A stretch of 64,000 bases of DNA. Source: Hydrogenophaga sp. RAC07 (GTDB lineage Bacteria; Pseudomonadota; Gammaproteobacteria; Burkholderiales; Burkholderiaceae_C). A model generated the notes under the pieces. It made no database searches. It was not told where the DNA came from and worked only from the letters and a program-made list of their open reading frames with translations. Shown here piece after piece: positions 8,244 through 16,331 of this stretch; position 1 is the stretch's first letter; each line of letters starts with the position of its first letter. The position numbers and the translations under genes are program-made. The stretch spans positions 372,001 to 436,000 of the forward strand of contig NZ_CP016449.1 of the NCBI RefSeq assembly GCF_001713375.1. Reading direction: 5' to 3'.

Positions 8244-9903
8244 ATCGTCTTTCAATCCGCAGAGCCCGCAGGCGCACGAGCGGCGCGACGCGATGCTTGC
8301 GCGCATCACGCAGCTGCGCGCGCTTGAAGACCGCGCCGCCCAGGCCTCGGCCAAATCCAAACCCGTGTTTGACAAACGGGGCCAGTTGCTGCCGCGCGAG
8401 CGCGTGGCCCTGCTGCTCGACCCGGGCGCACCGTATCTGCCGCTGTGTTCGCTCGCCGGTTTTCTGCAGGACACCAAGGACCCGGCGAAGTCGGTGCCCG
8501 GCGGCGGCATGGTGGCGGGCATCGGCTTCATTGCCGGTGTGCGCTGCATGGTGGTGGCGAGCGACTCGGGCATCGAGGCCGGTGCCATCCAGCCGCGTGG
8601 GCTGGAGAAGATCCTGCGCGTGCAGGACATCGCGCTGCAGAACAAGCTGCCGTTTGTGCACCTGGTGGAAAGTGCCGGCGCCAACCTCATGAAGTACCAG
8701 GTCGAGGGCTTTGTGCACGGCGGCGCGCTGTTCCGCAACCTCGCGCGCCATTCGGCCGCCGGCCTGCCGGTGATCACGGTGCAGCACGGCTCGGGAACGG
8801 CCGGTGGGGCTTACATGCCTGGTCTCTCCGACATCGTGATCATGGTGCGGGGTCGCTCGCGGGCATTTCTGGCCGGGCCGCCGTTGCTGATGGCAGCGAC
8901 CGGCGAGGTGGCCACCGAAGAGGAGCTGGGCGGGGCGGAGATGCACACCGGTGTGTCGGGCCTGGGGGAGTACCTGGCTGAGGATGACCGGGAGGCGCTG
9001 GGGGTGGCGCGGCGGGTGGTGGGGCAGTTGGTTGGGCGCGCCCCCACCCCAACCCTCCCCCAGAGGGGGAGGGAGCTTGAACTCCCTCCCCCTCTGGGGG
9101 AGGGTTGGGGTGGGGGCCACGAGCGCCAACCCCTTCTACCTCCCGACGAACTCCTGGCCCTCATGCCCGCCCACCACCGCGAGCCGGTGGACATGCGCGA
9201 GGTCATGGCCCGCATCGTCGATGGCTCCGAGCTGCTCGAATTCAAGGCGCTCTACGGCGCCGCCACGCTCTGCGTGCAGGCCCGCATCCACGGCCACGCG
9301 GTGGGCATCGTCAGCAACAACGGCCCGATCGACGTGGCCGGTGCCAACAAGGCCACGCACTTCATCCAGTGGATGTGCCAGCTCGGCCACCCCATCGTTT
9401 ATCTGCAGAACACCACCGGCTACATGGTGGGCAAGGACAGCGAGCAGGGCGGGATGATCAAGCACGGCAGCAAGATGATCCAGGCCGTGACGAATGCCAC
9501 CGTGCCGCAGATCACCATCCAGTGCGGGGCGTCGTTCGGTGCGGGGAACTACGGCATGTGCGGGCGCGGCTACGAGCCGCGTTTTCTCTTCAGCTGGCCG
9601 CAGGCCAAGACCGCGGTGATGGGCGGCGAGCAGGCCGCGCGCACCATGAGAATAGTGGCCGAGGCCGGCATGGCGCGCAAAGGCATCACGCCCGACGCGG
9701 TGCAGATGCAGGCGCAGTTCGACCAGATCGTGAACGTGTTCGAGAGCCAGGCCGACGCCTTCTACACCAGCGGTCTGGTGCTCGACGACGGCGTGATCGA
9801 CCCGCGCGACACCCGCGCCACGCTCGCCTTCTGCCTGGACACCTGCGCCGAGGCCGCCGCGCGCGAACCCCGGCCCATGCAGTTCGGCGTGGCGCGCATG
9901 TAG
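8236..9903 (+). CDS. atuC: Acyl-CoA carboxylase beta subunit, probable geranyl-CoA carboxylase (AtuC-like), with palindrome insertion
   Basis: 555-residue biotin-dependent carboxyltransferase. The N-terminal half has GGGMVAGIGF, HGSGTAGGAYMPG and FLAGPPLL; the C-terminal half has GNYGMCGRGY and the biotin-proximal VMGGEQAA. With the alpha subunit at 12172 it would carboxylate a 3-methyl-branched enoyl-CoA. The LVESAGANL, YQVEGFVHGG and MPGLSD variants plus atu gene order favour geranyl-CoA over 3-methylcrotonyl-CoA carboxylase; this is inference. Residues 269-294 (26 aa, APTPTLPQRGREL...) are encoded by a 78-bp perfect palindrome inserted in frame in the linker between the two crotonase domains; without it the protein is 529 aa, close to the family norm. 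Confidence 0.87.
   Translation: MFESSFNPQSPQAHERRDAMLARITQLRALEDRAAQASAKSKPVFDKRGQLLPRERVALLLDPGAPYLPLCSLAGFLQDTKDPAKSVPGGGMVAGIGFIAGVRCMVVASDSGIEAGAIQPRGLEKILRVQDIALQNKLPFVHLVESAGANLMKYQVEGFVHGGALFRNLARHSAAGLPVITVQHGSGTAGGAYMPGLSDIVIMVRGRSRAFLAGPPLLMAATGEVATEEELGGAEMHTGVSGLGEYLAEDDREALGVARRVVGQLVGRAPTPTLPQRGRELELPPPLGEGWGGGHERQPLLPPDELLALMPAHHREPVDMREVMARIVDGSELLEFKALYGAATLCVQARIHGHAVGIVSNNGPIDVAGANKATHFIQWMCQLGHPIVYLQNTTGYMVGKDSEQGGMIKHGSKMIQAVTNATVPQITIQCGASFGAGNYGMCGRGYEPRFLFSWPQAKTAVMGGEQAARTMRIVAEAGMARKGITPDAVQMQAQFDQIVNVFESQADAFYTSGLVLDDGVIDPRDTRATLAFCLDTCAEAAAREPRPMQFGVARM
9040..9117. repeat. 78-bp perfect palindromic repeat inside atuC (repeat family A)
   Basis: Arms 9040-9075 and 9082-9117 are exact reverse complements of 36 bp around a 6-bp spacer (CTTGAA). 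Each arm itself contains a smaller hairpin, CCCTCCCCC-AGA-GGGGGAGGG. The length is a multiple of three and no stop is created, so the host gene stays open. The same core recurs at 11122-11264. It resembles a REP/BIME- or MITE-type intergenic element but lies in a coding sequence. Confidence 0.95.
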
Positions 9904-9933
9904 GCACCCATTCAAAACAACAGGAGACAAGAC

Positions 9934-11106
9934 ATGCAGTTCACCCACGAGCACCGCGAGATCCAGAAGACGCTCAAGCGCTACATCGACGAACACATCA
10001 ACCCGCAGGTGGACGAATGGGAGAAGGCCGAGATCTTTCCGGCGCACGAGGTGTTCAAGGGGCTGGGTGATCTGGGTCTGCTCGGCCTGACCAAGCCCGA
10101 AGCGTTTGGCGGCGCGGGGCTCGACTACTCCTACGGCATGGCCATGGCCGAGACGCTGGGCCACATCCACTGCGGCGGCGTGCCCATGGCCATCGGCGTG
10201 CAGACCGACATGGCCACGCCCGCGCTCGCGCGCTTCGGCAGCGAAGAACTCAAGCGCGAGTTTCTTGCGCCCGCCATTGCGGGCGACATGGTGGGCTGCA
10301 TCGGCGTGAGCGAACCCGGTGCCGGCAGCGACGTGGCGGCCATCAAGAGCGTGGCGCGCAAGGACGGCGACGACTACGTGATCAGCGGCCAGAAGATGTG
10401 GATCACCAACAGCCTGCAGGCCGACTGGATGTGCATGCTGGTCAACACCAGCGACGGCCCGGCGCACAAGAACAAGAGCCTGGTGATGGTGCGCATGCGC
10501 GAGAACGGCAAGCTCGTCAAAGGCATCGAGGTGGCGCAGAAGATCAGGAAGATCGGCATGAACAGCAGCGACACCGGCCTCATCTACTTTGACGAGGTGC
10601 GCGTGCCGCAAAGCAACCGCATCGGCCAGGAGGGCGCGGGCTTCATCTACCAGATGCAGCAGTTTCAGGAAGAGCGCCTGTGGTGCGCGGCCAGCACGCT
10701 GGAGAGCCTGACCAACTGCATTGGCTGGACGGTGGAGTGGGCGCAGGAACGCAAGCTGTTTGGCGCCAGCCTGGCCGACCAGCAGTGGGTGCAGTTCAAG
10801 CTGGCCGAGCTGAAAACCGAGGTGGAAAGCCTGCGCGCACTGACCTACCTGGCGTGTGAACGCTACATCGCCGGCGAAGACGTGACCGAGTGGGCCACCA
10901 TGGCCAAGCTCAAGGCCGGGCGCCTGAACCGCACCGTGCCCGACACCTGTCTGCAGTTCTGGGGCGGCATGGGCTTCACCTGGGAAAACAAGGTCTCGCG
11001 CATGTACCGCGATGGCCGGCTCGCGTCGATTGGCGGTGGGGCGGACGAGGTGATGCTGGGGATCCTGGCGAAGACGATGGGGATTGCGAAGAGGGCGGTG
11101 AAGTGA
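9934..11106 (+). CDS. atuD: Acyl-CoA dehydrogenase, probable citronellyl-CoA dehydrogenase (AtuD-like)
   Basis: 390-residue FAD enzyme of the acyl-CoA dehydrogenase family, inserting a 2,3 double bond in an acyl-CoA. GVSEPGAGSDVA and MWITNS are the flavin/substrate signatures. The C-terminal position used as base in medium-chain enzymes is Gly (IGGGADEVM), but Glu247 in QEERLWCA aligns with the alternative base of isovaleryl-CoA and long-chain dehydrogenases, so activity is expected. That arrangement suits branched substrates such as citronellyl-CoA. A good AGGAGA site precedes the ATG. It follows atuC by 30 bp. Assignment to AtuD rests on order and family. Confidence 0.85.
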   Translation: MQFTHEHREIQKTLKRYIDEHINPQVDEWEKAEIFPAHEVFKGLGDLGLLGLTKPEAFGGAGLDYSYGMAMAETLGHIHCGGVPMAIGVQTDMATPALARFGSEELKREFLAPAIAGDMVGCIGVSEPGAGSDVAAIKSVARKDGDDYVISGQKMWITNSLQADWMCMLVNTSDGPAHKNKSLVMVRMRENGKLVKGIEVAQKIRKIGMNSSDTGLIYFDEVRVPQSNRIGQEGAGFIYQMQQFQEERLWCAASTLESLTNCIGWTVEWAQERKLFGASLADQQWVQFKLAELKTEVESLRALTYLACERYIAGEDVTEWATMAKLKAGRLNRTVPDTCLQFWGGMGFTWENKVSRMYRDGRLASIGGGADEVMLGILAKTMGIAKRAVK

Positions 11107-11121
11107 GGTTGTTTCGCGCGG

Positions 11122-11264
11122 GCCCCCACCCCTGCCCTCCCCCAGAGGGGGAGGGAGCGAAGGCAGAACTCCTCCTGGTTCCCCCTCCCCCTCTGGGGGA
11201 GGGAGCGAAGGCAGAGCTCCCCCTCGTTCCCCCTCCCCCTCTGGGGGAGGGCAGGGGTGGGGGC
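11122..11264. repeat. 143-bp compound palindromic repeat (repeat family A)
   Basis: Lies between atuD and atuE. Outer arms 11122-11155 and 11231-11264 are exact 34-bp reverse complements; between them is a further copy of the CCCTCCCCC/GGGGGAGGG hairpin and a tandem duplication of about 52 bp (unit GAGGGAGCGAAGGCAG...CCCCCT). Three hairpin cores in total. The core is the same as in the element inside atuC at 9040. Confidence 0.92.
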
Positions 11265-11296
11265 TCGCCCGCCGACACATTGCAGGACACCCCACG

Positions 11297-12175
11297 ATGA
11301 CCCCCTTCCACACACAACGCCAAGGCGACACCGAACGCTGGACCCTCAACGACCCCGCCACGCGCAACGCCCTGAGCGACGCCATGGTGCTCGGCCTGTT
11401 TGAAGCCACCCTGCGTGCACAACAAGACGACAGCCTGCGCATCATCGTGCTCACCGGCGCGCCGGGTGCCTTCACCGCCGGTGGCAGCCTGGGCAACTTC
11501 GCCAGCGCCATCGGCCAGCCGCTCAAACCCGGCGAAGACGATCCGCTGATCGCCATGAACCGGGGCTTTGGCGATGTGTTGCACGCGCTGTGTGCGCTGC
11601 CGCAGCTGCTGGTGTGCGCGGTGGACGGCGCGGCCATGGGCGGGGGCTTTGGCCTGGTGTGTTGTGCCGACCATGTGATCGCCACCGAGCGTTCGGTGTT
11701 CGGCACACCCGAGGTCACGCTCGGCCTGCCGCCGGCGCAGATTGCGCCCTTTGTGTGGATGCGGCTGGGCGAGGCGAAAGCGCGCCAGTGTTTGCTGCAG
11801 GGCCTCAGCTTCAAGGCCGAAGCCGCCATGCAGCTGGGCCTGGTGGACGAGGTGGCCGACGACGGCGAACTGGAGCAAGGTTTGCAGGACCGGCTGGCCC
11901 GCTTGAGACGCGCCGCACCCGGCGCGGTGGCCAGCACCAAACGGCTGCTGCAGCGCCTGCGCGGTGACGTGCCCGATTTGCGCGAGGAGGCGGCCCGTGC
12001 ATTTGCTGCGGCGCTGCGCAGCCCCGAAGCCTCAGCGGGACTGTCCGCGTTTGCCAAGAAGCAGCCGGCCCCCTGGGCTGGAAACGTGCCCCCACGCTCC
12101 ACCGCTGCGCGGGTCGCTGCCCCCCAAGGGGGCGAATCCGGCTTGGGGCGGCCCGGCGCCGGAGTTGATTCATGA
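11297..12175 (+). CDS. atuE: Enoyl-CoA hydratase/isomerase, probable isohexenylglutaconyl-CoA hydratase (AtuE-like), repeat-extended
   Basis: 292-residue crotonase-fold protein. The oxyanion-hole segment GAPGAFTAGGSLGNF and the VDGAAMGGGFGLVCCADH block are clear, and PEVTLGLPPAQIAPFV is the variant seen in hydratases acting on branched glutaconyl-CoA esters. Position between atuD and atuF matches atuE. The natural C-terminus of the family ends near the FAKKQPAPW segment (about residue 260); the last 28 residues here are translated from a repeat of family B (12089-12162), so the original stop has been lost and a new one is used, which overlaps the atuF start by 4 bp. Confidence 0.84.
   Translation: MTPFHTQRQGDTERWTLNDPATRNALSDAMVLGLFEATLRAQQDDSLRIIVLTGAPGAFTAGGSLGNFASAIGQPLKPGEDDPLIAMNRGFGDVLHALCALPQLLVCAVDGAAMGGGFGLVCCADHVIATERSVFGTPEVTLGLPPAQIAPFVWMRLGEAKARQCLLQGLSFKAEAAMQLGLVDEVADDGELEQGLQDRLARLRRAAPGAVASTKRLLQRLRGDVPDLREEAARAFAAALRSPEASAGLSAFAKKQPAPWAGNVPPRSTAARVAAPQGGESGLGRPGAGVDS
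12089..12162 (+). repeat. Repeat family B copy at the 3' end of atuE
   Basis: A GC-rich element beginning CCCCCACGCTCCACCGC, with an inner GCCCCCCAAGGGGGC palindrome and ending GGGGCGGCCCGGCGCCGG. The same element is at 31618-31694 and, in reverse orientation, at 25521-25598. Here it is translated as part of atuE. Confidence 0.9.
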
Positions 12176-14088
12176 AACGCCTCCTGATTGCCAACCGCGG
12201 CGAAATCACCCGCCGCGTCATCCGCACCGCGCACGCCATGGGCATCGAGACCGTGGCCGTGTTTTCCGAGTCCGACGCCCACGCGTTGCATGTGCGCGAG
12301 GCCACCAGCGCGTTTGCGCTGGGCGGCACCACCTCGGCCGAGTCGTACCTGCGCGTGGACCGCCTGCTGGACGCGGCGCTGGCCACCAACGCCGACGCGG
12401 TGCACCCCGGCTATGGCTTTCTCAGCGAGAACGCCGACTTCGCGCAGGCCGTGATCGACGCCGGCCTCACCTGGGTCGGTCCACCGCCAGCGGCCATCCG
12501 CGCGCTGGGCAGCAAGTCGGCCGCGAAGGCACTGGCCGTGGCGCACGGTGTGCCTTGTCTGCCCGGCTACTTTGGCGACGACCAGAGCGAATCCACGTTT
12601 GAGGCCGAGGCGCAGCGCGTGGGGTTTCCGCTGATGGTGAAGGCCGTGGCCGGTGGCGGCGGGCGCGGCATGCGCCTGGTGCACAGCGCCGACCAGTTGT
12701 TGCCTGCGCTCAGGGGCGCACGCTCGGAAGCCCTGAGCGGTTTCGGCAATGGCGACCTGCTGATCGAGCGCGCGCTGCTGCGCCCCAGGCATGTGGAGGT
12801 GCAGGTGTTTGCGGATGCGCACGGCCACTGCGTGCACCTGGGCGAGCGCGACTGTTCGGTGCAGCGTCGGCACCAGAAGATCATTGAAGAAGCGCCGAGC
12901 CCTGCGGTGTCGCCCGAGCTGCGGGGCGAATTGGGGCGCTGCGCCGTGGCGCTGGCGCAGGCGGCGGGGTATGTGGGGGCGGGGACGGTGGAGTTTTTGT
13001 TGGAGGGCAGCGCTTTCCACCTCATGGAGATGAACACGCGCCTGCAGGTGGAGCATCCCGTCACCGAGGCACTCACCGGTCTTGACCTCGTTGAATGGCA
13101 ACTCCGCGTCGCGCGCGGCGAACCGCTGCCCCTCACGCAGGCACAGATCACCTTCAACGGCCACGCCATCGAAGTGCGCCTGTGCGCCGAAGACGAGCAC
13201 CACACACCGCACACGGGCCGCGTGCTGCGGTTCGCCGAACCGCCGATGGTGCCCGGCCTGCGCTTTGACCACGCGCTGGAAACCGGCAGCGAAGTCAGCC
13301 CGCACTTTGACGCCATGCTCGGCAAGCTGATCGTGCACGCGCCCACCCGCAGGGATGCCATCGACCGCCTCGCCCACGCGCTGGACCAGACGCGTGTGCT
13401 TGGCCTGCCGACCAACCGCGCGTTCCTTGCGGCCTGCCTGCGCCACCCGGTGTTTCACGAGGGCGGTGCGCTCATTCCCTTTCTGGCCGAGGAGGGCGAC
13501 ACCGTTCGCGCCATGCTGCTGCCCCCGCCCGACGCGGTGCTGGCCAGCGTGCTCGGCGCGGCCTTCAGCGCGCAGGCCCCGGCCACCGCGCTGGCCTGCC
13601 CCTTTGCCCGCCCCCTGCGCTGGCAACACGGCGAGCAGGTGCTGGACCTGGCCGCGCGAGAGCTCGGGCAGGGCGCGCTGAGCGTGGCCTGGGGCGAGCG
13701 CACAGCGCAGGCGCGCGTGAGCCCGGGCCGCGTGGTTGTGGACGGCATCGGCTGGCCTGTGGCGGCTGTGTCGCTCGGCGCGGGCCGCTGGCAGGTGCAA
13801 GCCGGTGCCCACACCATCGAGCTGCTTGACCTCAGCCTCGTGCCGCGCGAGCGCGCAGGCGGTGTGTCGGCCGCGCGCGAGTTGCGCGCCCCGTTCAACG
13901 GCAAGCTCATCGCCGTGCACGCCCAAGCTGGCGCCACCGTTGCCAAAGGCGAGCCGCTGCTGGTCATCGAATCCATGAAGCTCGAACACACCCTGGCCGC
14001 GCCGCGCGACGTGACCGTGGACAACGTGTCGGTGGCCGCTGGCCAGCAGGTCGCGCCCGGACAACTGCTCATCACCTTTGCCGCATGA
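12172..14088 (+). CDS. atuF: Acyl-CoA carboxylase alpha subunit (biotin carboxylase-BCCP), AtuF-like
   Basis: 638 residues. Residues 1-450 are an ATP-grasp biotin carboxylase: RLLIANRGEITRR at the start, the GGGGRGMRLV ATP loop, HVEVQVFADAHG and the EMNTRLQVEHPVTE catalytic block. A linker follows and the last 75 residues are a biotinyl domain with ESMKLEH; Lys603 is the predicted biotinylation site (MKL rather than the commoner MKM). It charges biotin with bicarbonate for the beta subunit at 8236. Length matches alpha subunits of methylcrotonyl- and geranyl-CoA carboxylases. Overlaps both neighbours by ATGA. Geranyl specificity is inferred from context. Confidence 0.88.
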   Translation: MKRLLIANRGEITRRVIRTAHAMGIETVAVFSESDAHALHVREATSAFALGGTTSAESYLRVDRLLDAALATNADAVHPGYGFLSENADFAQAVIDAGLTWVGPPPAAIRALGSKSAAKALAVAHGVPCLPGYFGDDQSESTFEAEAQRVGFPLMVKAVAGGGGRGMRLVHSADQLLPALRGARSEALSGFGNGDLLIERALLRPRHVEVQVFADAHGHCVHLGERDCSVQRRHQKIIEEAPSPAVSPELRGELGRCAVALAQAAGYVGAGTVEFLLEGSAFHLMEMNTRLQVEHPVTEALTGLDLVEWQLRVARGEPLPLTQAQITFNGHAIEVRLCAEDEHHTPHTGRVLRFAEPPMVPGLRFDHALETGSEVSPHFDAMLGKLIVHAPTRRDAIDRLAHALDQTRVLGLPTNRAFLAACLRHPVFHEGGALIPFLAEEGDTVRAMLLPPPDAVLASVLGAAFSAQAPATALACPFARPLRWQHGEQVLDLAARELGQGALSVAWGERTAQARVSPGRVVVDGIGWPVAAVSLGAGRWQVQAGAHTIELLDLSLVPRERAGGVSAARELRAPFNGKLIAVHAQAGATVAKGEPLLVIESMKLEHTLAAPRDVTVDNVSVAAGQQVAPGQLLITFAA

Positions 14089-15245
14089 ACACGACGCACG
14101 ACTTCACCCCCGAAGACCGCACCGCGCTGCTCGACACCGTGCAACGCTTCGCCACCCAGGCCATCGCGCCGCATGTGAACGCGTGGGACGAGGCCGGCGA
14201 GTTCCCGCGCGGCCTGTACCACCAAGCCGCCGAACTCGGCCTGCTCGGCCTGGGCTACCCCGAGCACCTGGGCGGCACGCCCGCGCCCTGGAGCGTGCGC
14301 AACGGCATGTCTCAAACGCTGGCGCGCCATGGCGGCAGCGGCGGAGTGATGGCCAGCCTGTTCACGCACAACATCGGCCTGCCGCCGGTGCTGGCGCACG
14401 GCACACCCGAGCTGCAGGCCGAGGTGATCCCGCCGGTGTTGCGTGGCGAGCAGATTGCAGCCCTGGGCATCACCGAGCCCGGCGGCGGCTCGGACGTGGC
14501 CGCGCTGCGCACCACCGCGCGGTTGGAGGGCGACGAGTACGTGATCGACGGCGAGAAGGTGTTCATCACCTCCGGCATGCGCTGCGACTGGATCACGCTG
14601 GCGGTGCGCACCGACCTGAACAGCAAGGGCGCCAGCGGCATCAGCATGATCGTCGTGCCTTGCCACACCCCCGGCATCTCGCGCAGCAAGCTGCACAAGA
14701 TGGGCTGGCACTGCAGCGACACCGCGCAGCTGCGCTTTGACGGTGTGCGTGTGCCCGCCCGCTACCGGTTGGGCGCCGAGGGCGCAGGCTTTCGCATGAT
14801 CATGGGCAACTTCAATGGCGAGCGCCTCGCCATGTCGGCCATGGCGCTCGGTTTTTCGCAGGCCTGCTACGACGAAGCCCTGGCCTGGGCCCGCCAGCGC
14901 AGCACCTTCGGCGCACCCCTCATCGAACGCCAGGTGATCCGCCACAAGCTCATGGACATGCAGATGCGCATCCAGTCCACCCAGGCCTGGGTGGACGCGC
15001 TGGGCGCGCGGGTGGACGCGGGAGACAGTGGAACCGACTGGGTGGCACAGGTCTGCCTCCTGAAAAACCACGCCACCCAGACCATGCAGCACTGCGCCGA
15101 CGCTGCCGTGCAGATCCTCGGCGCCATGGGCTACATGCGCGGCACCGTGAGCGAGCGTGTGTACCGCGAGGTGAAGGTCATGATGATCGGCGGCGGTGCC
15201 GAAGAGATCATGAAAGAACTCGCCGCACGACAATGGGCCCTATGA
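14085..15245 (+). CDS. Acyl-CoA dehydrogenase (second in operon)
   Basis: 386-residue acyl-CoA dehydrogenase, distinct from the one at 9934. GITEPGGGSDVAALRT and KVFITSGMRCDWI are the flavin-binding signatures. As in the first enzyme the medium-chain base position is Gly (IGGGAEEIMKEL) and Glu246 in NGERLAM is the likely base. It occupies the place where Pseudomonas atu clusters carry atuG (an SDR), so the pathway here may handle a further saturated acyl-CoA, for example a shortened isoprenoid intermediate. It overlaps atuF (ATGA) and the thioesterase (ATGA). Confidence 0.88.
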   Translation: MNTTHDFTPEDRTALLDTVQRFATQAIAPHVNAWDEAGEFPRGLYHQAAELGLLGLGYPEHLGGTPAPWSVRNGMSQTLARHGGSGGVMASLFTHNIGLPPVLAHGTPELQAEVIPPVLRGEQIAALGITEPGGGSDVAALRTTARLEGDEYVIDGEKVFITSGMRCDWITLAVRTDLNSKGASGISMIVVPCHTPGISRSKLHKMGWHCSDTAQLRFDGVRVPARYRLGAEGAGFRMIMGNFNGERLAMSAMALGFSQACYDEALAWARQRSTFGAPLIERQVIRHKLMDMQMRIQSTQAWVDALGARVDAGDSGTDWVAQVCLLKNHATQTMQHCADAAVQILGAMGYMRGTVSERVYREVKVMMIGGGAEEIMKELAARQWAL

Positions 15246-15733
15246 CCAAAACAACAACGACCCCCTACGCACCCGTCGAATTCGAGCCCGAATTCATCGA
15301 CGCGCTCAAACACCTGTTTGAAGAAAAGATCGTGTTCAACCAGGTGCTGGGTTTGAAGATCGTGAGCATCACGCCCGACAAGGTCGTCGGCCGCATCGAC
15401 ATGAAGCCCCAGCTGGTCGGCCACTACAGCCACAACCGCATCCACGGCGGCGTCATCAGCGCCTGCCTCGACGCCATGGGCGGCCTGGCCTGCATGGCCG
15501 CCATCGGCGCGCGCCACATGATTGAGCCCCCCATGCAACGCCTGCACCGCTTCAGCAAACTCGGCACCATCGACCTGCGCATCGACTACCTGCGCCCCGG
15601 CATCAGCGACCACTTTGAACTGCGCGCCGAAGTCATGCGCCTGGGCTCGCGCGTGGCGAGCACACGCATGGAGTTTCTGGGGGCGGATGGGAAGTTGATG
15701 TCGACCGGGGCGGGGGCTTACATCGTTTCGTGA
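15242..15733 (+). CDS. PaaI-family hotdog-fold thioesterase
   Basis: 163 residues in a single hotdog domain. The helix segment HGGVISACLDAMGGLACMAAIG carries the HGG motif of PaaI/YigI-type thioesterases, followed by TIDLRIDYLRPG, the central strand. Such enzymes hydrolyse CoA esters that build up in a pathway and free CoA. The start at 15242 forms an ATGA overlap with the preceding dehydrogenase; an in-frame ATG at 15233 adds three residues. A diverged fragment of a paralogue lies just downstream at 16117. Confidence 0.88.
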   Translation: MTKTTTTPYAPVEFEPEFIDALKHLFEEKIVFNQVLGLKIVSITPDKVVGRIDMKPQLVGHYSHNRIHGGVISACLDAMGGLACMAAIGARHMIEPPMQRLHRFSKLGTIDLRIDYLRPGISDHFELRAEVMRLGSRVASTRMEFLGADGKLMSTGAGAYIVS

Positions 15734-15764
15734 CCTTTCCCAACCAACAACCAGGAGACTAGCC

Positions 15765-16079
15765 ATGATCAAAGTCAGCGTGATGTACCCCAACACCCCT
15801 GGCGCGAAGTTCAACCACGACTACTACCGCGACCAACACATGCCCATGGTCAAGGCCAAGCTGGGCGCGGCGCTCAAGTCCTACACCGTGGACAAAGGCA
15901 TGGCCGGCGGTGCCCCCGGCGCACCCGCCACCTACGTGGCCATGTGCCACTTGTTCTGCGATTCGGTGGAAACCTTCCAGGCCGGATTCGGACCCCACGC
16001 CAAAGACATCATGGCCGACGTGCCGAACTACACGGACATCGCACCGGTGATGCAGATCAGTGAGGTGGTGGTTGGGTAG
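15765..16079 (+). CDS. EthD-family dimeric alpha/beta-barrel protein
   Basis: 104 residues with the EthD signature: MIKVSVMYPNTPGAKFNHDYYRDQHMPMVK at the N-terminus (here shown as its start and HDYYRDQHMP) and MCHLFCDSVETFQ in the middle. EthD proteins are small ferredoxin-like dimers linked to degradative operons, first in ethyl tert-butyl ether breakdown; their chemistry is unclear. A CAGGAGAC ribosome site precedes the ATG. It is the last intact gene of the operon before the island at 16.1 kb. Confidence 0.86.
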   Translation: MIKVSVMYPNTPGAKFNHDYYRDQHMPMVKAKLGAALKSYTVDKGMAGGAPGAPATYVAMCHLFCDSVETFQAGFGPHAKDIMADVPNYTDIAPVMQISEVVVG

Positions 16080-16116
16080 TGGCGGGTTAGCTGATCAAGG
16101 TGACCACCGTTGGTCC

Positions 16117-16306
16117 ATGGACGAGGCGCTTTGGAAGCGCCTGAGTCGCTTTAGAAGACTCAGCACTATCGACCTGCGCCCCGACATCAGCGAACACTTT
16201 GAACTGCGTGCCGAAGTCATGCAACGGGGCTCGCGCGTGGCCAGCACTCGCCTGGAGTTTTTGGGGTCGGACGGGAAGCTGTTGTCCACTGGAGCGGGTG
16301 CGTGCG
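16117..16306 (+). pseudogene. Degenerate fragment of a second PaaI-type thioesterase
   Basis: The translation (STIDLR-PDISEHFELRAEVM, then GSRVASTRLEFLG and GKLLSTGAGA) matches the last third of the thioesterase at 15242, residues about 105-160, with scattered substitutions. A 15-bp in-frame deletion removes one of two CTGCGC direct repeats present in the intact gene. The N-terminal catalytic part and the true C-terminus are missing; the frame runs on into unrelated DNA. It marks the left edge of the island. It is either an old duplication or the remains of a second paralogue. Confidence 0.8.
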
Positions 16307-16331
16307 GCAGCGCAGGTCCTGCGGTGGCGGG

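Noticed and set aside
11122..11264. Possible CRISPR array because of tandem hairpins
   Set aside because: The units are palindromes with a duplicated spacer, not regular repeats with unique spacers, and there are no cas genes.
9136..14064. A 1642-codon open frame on the minus strand
   Set aside because: It is fully antisense to atuC-atuF, whose proteins have complete family motifs. Long antisense frames are a normal result of high GC at third codon positions. Its translation is low in recognisable motifs and it crosses both repeats.
9934..15245. Both acyl-CoA dehydrogenases judged inactive because the medium-chain Glu position is Gly
   Set aside because: Each keeps a Glu in the E-R-L motif that aligns with the alternative base used by isovaleryl- and long-chain acyl-CoA dehydrogenases.
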